DNA of 5,860 bases from Candidatus Mediterraneibacter stercorigallinarum (GTDB taxonomy: Bacteria; Bacillota; Clostridia; Lachnospirales; Lachnospiraceae). The notes below the pieces were generated by a model. It saw only the letters and a list, made by a program, of their open reading frames with translations. It was not told the DNA's origin and ran no database searches. Positions 5,819-5,860 of this stretch are shown here, piece by piece. A program made the position numbers and the translations under genes. Position 1 is the stretch's first letter, and each line of letters begins with the position of its first letter. The stretch covers positions 1 to 5,860 of the forward strand of contig DXCD01000184.1 in assembly GCA_019116185.1 (NCBI GenBank), read 5' to 3'.

Positions 5819-5860
5819 AACCTTTGCTGGAGTAAATCATCCGGAAACAGCGGGGGTTTT
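5819..5860 (+). terminator. Possible rho-independent terminator after the kinase, cut by the window edge
   Basis: AACCTTTGCTG (5819-5829) can pair with CAGCGGGGGTT (5848-5858) over 11 bp, three of them G-U pairs, with an 18-nt loop. A T-run starts at 5857 and reaches the edge, so its full length is unseen. The position, 17 bp after the kinase stop, suits an operon end, but the wobble pairs and large loop make it uncertain. If it does not terminate, the operon may continue, for example to araA. Confidence 0.4.

Overview
The window looks like chromosome from a gut-type, low-to-mid GC Gram-positive of the class Clostridia, most likely Lachnospiraceae. Four things point there: strong AGGAGG-type ribosome binding sites, sigma-A-like promoters, a sortase-anchored surface protein tail with a TPKTGD motif, and the protein families present (split ThrE exporter, meso-diaminopimelate dehydrogenase, the long FGGY kinase that accompanies araD). 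The family assignment to Lachnospiraceae is inference from recalled similarity; no search was run.

Layout. Positions 1-184 are the 3' end of a plus-strand surface protein gene. It is a run of 15-bp repeats encoding PKTDT pentapeptides, then a PKTGD sorting motif, a hydrophobic segment and a basic tail. A strong hairpin at 225-283 probably ends this gene and also the convergent minus-strand gene at 383-826. That gene encodes a 147-residue protein of unknown function with an N-terminal WxKPE...FVPNEYVAAC signature and four cysteines. A 324-bp AT-rich divergent intergenic region (827-1150) carries a candidate promoter for each side and a 7-bp inverted repeat near the predicted start of the minus transcript.

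From 1151 to 5801 five plus-strand genes follow closely. First come two overlapping genes for the two halves of a ThrE/YjjP-YjjB type exporter, then araD (L-ribulose-5-phosphate 4-epimerase), ddh (meso-diaminopimelate dehydrogenase) and an FGGY-family sugar kinase that is probably an L-ribulokinase. A possible terminator sits at the right edge (5819-5860).

How they work together. The kinase and AraD would do the last two steps from L-ribulose to D-xylulose 5-phosphate; the isomerase AraA is not in the window. The ddh gene makes meso-diaminopimelate for peptidoglycan and lysine and has no obvious place between the two sugar genes. It is preceded by a near-consensus promoter (TTGAAA, 17 bp, TATAAT) inside the araD-ddh gap. 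So ddh and the kinase can probably be transcribed independently of the exporter-araD segment. The points most worth a second look are the unexplained FVPNEYVAAC protein, the repeat array that mimics its own sorting signal, and the araD-ddh-kinase arrangement with its internal promoter.
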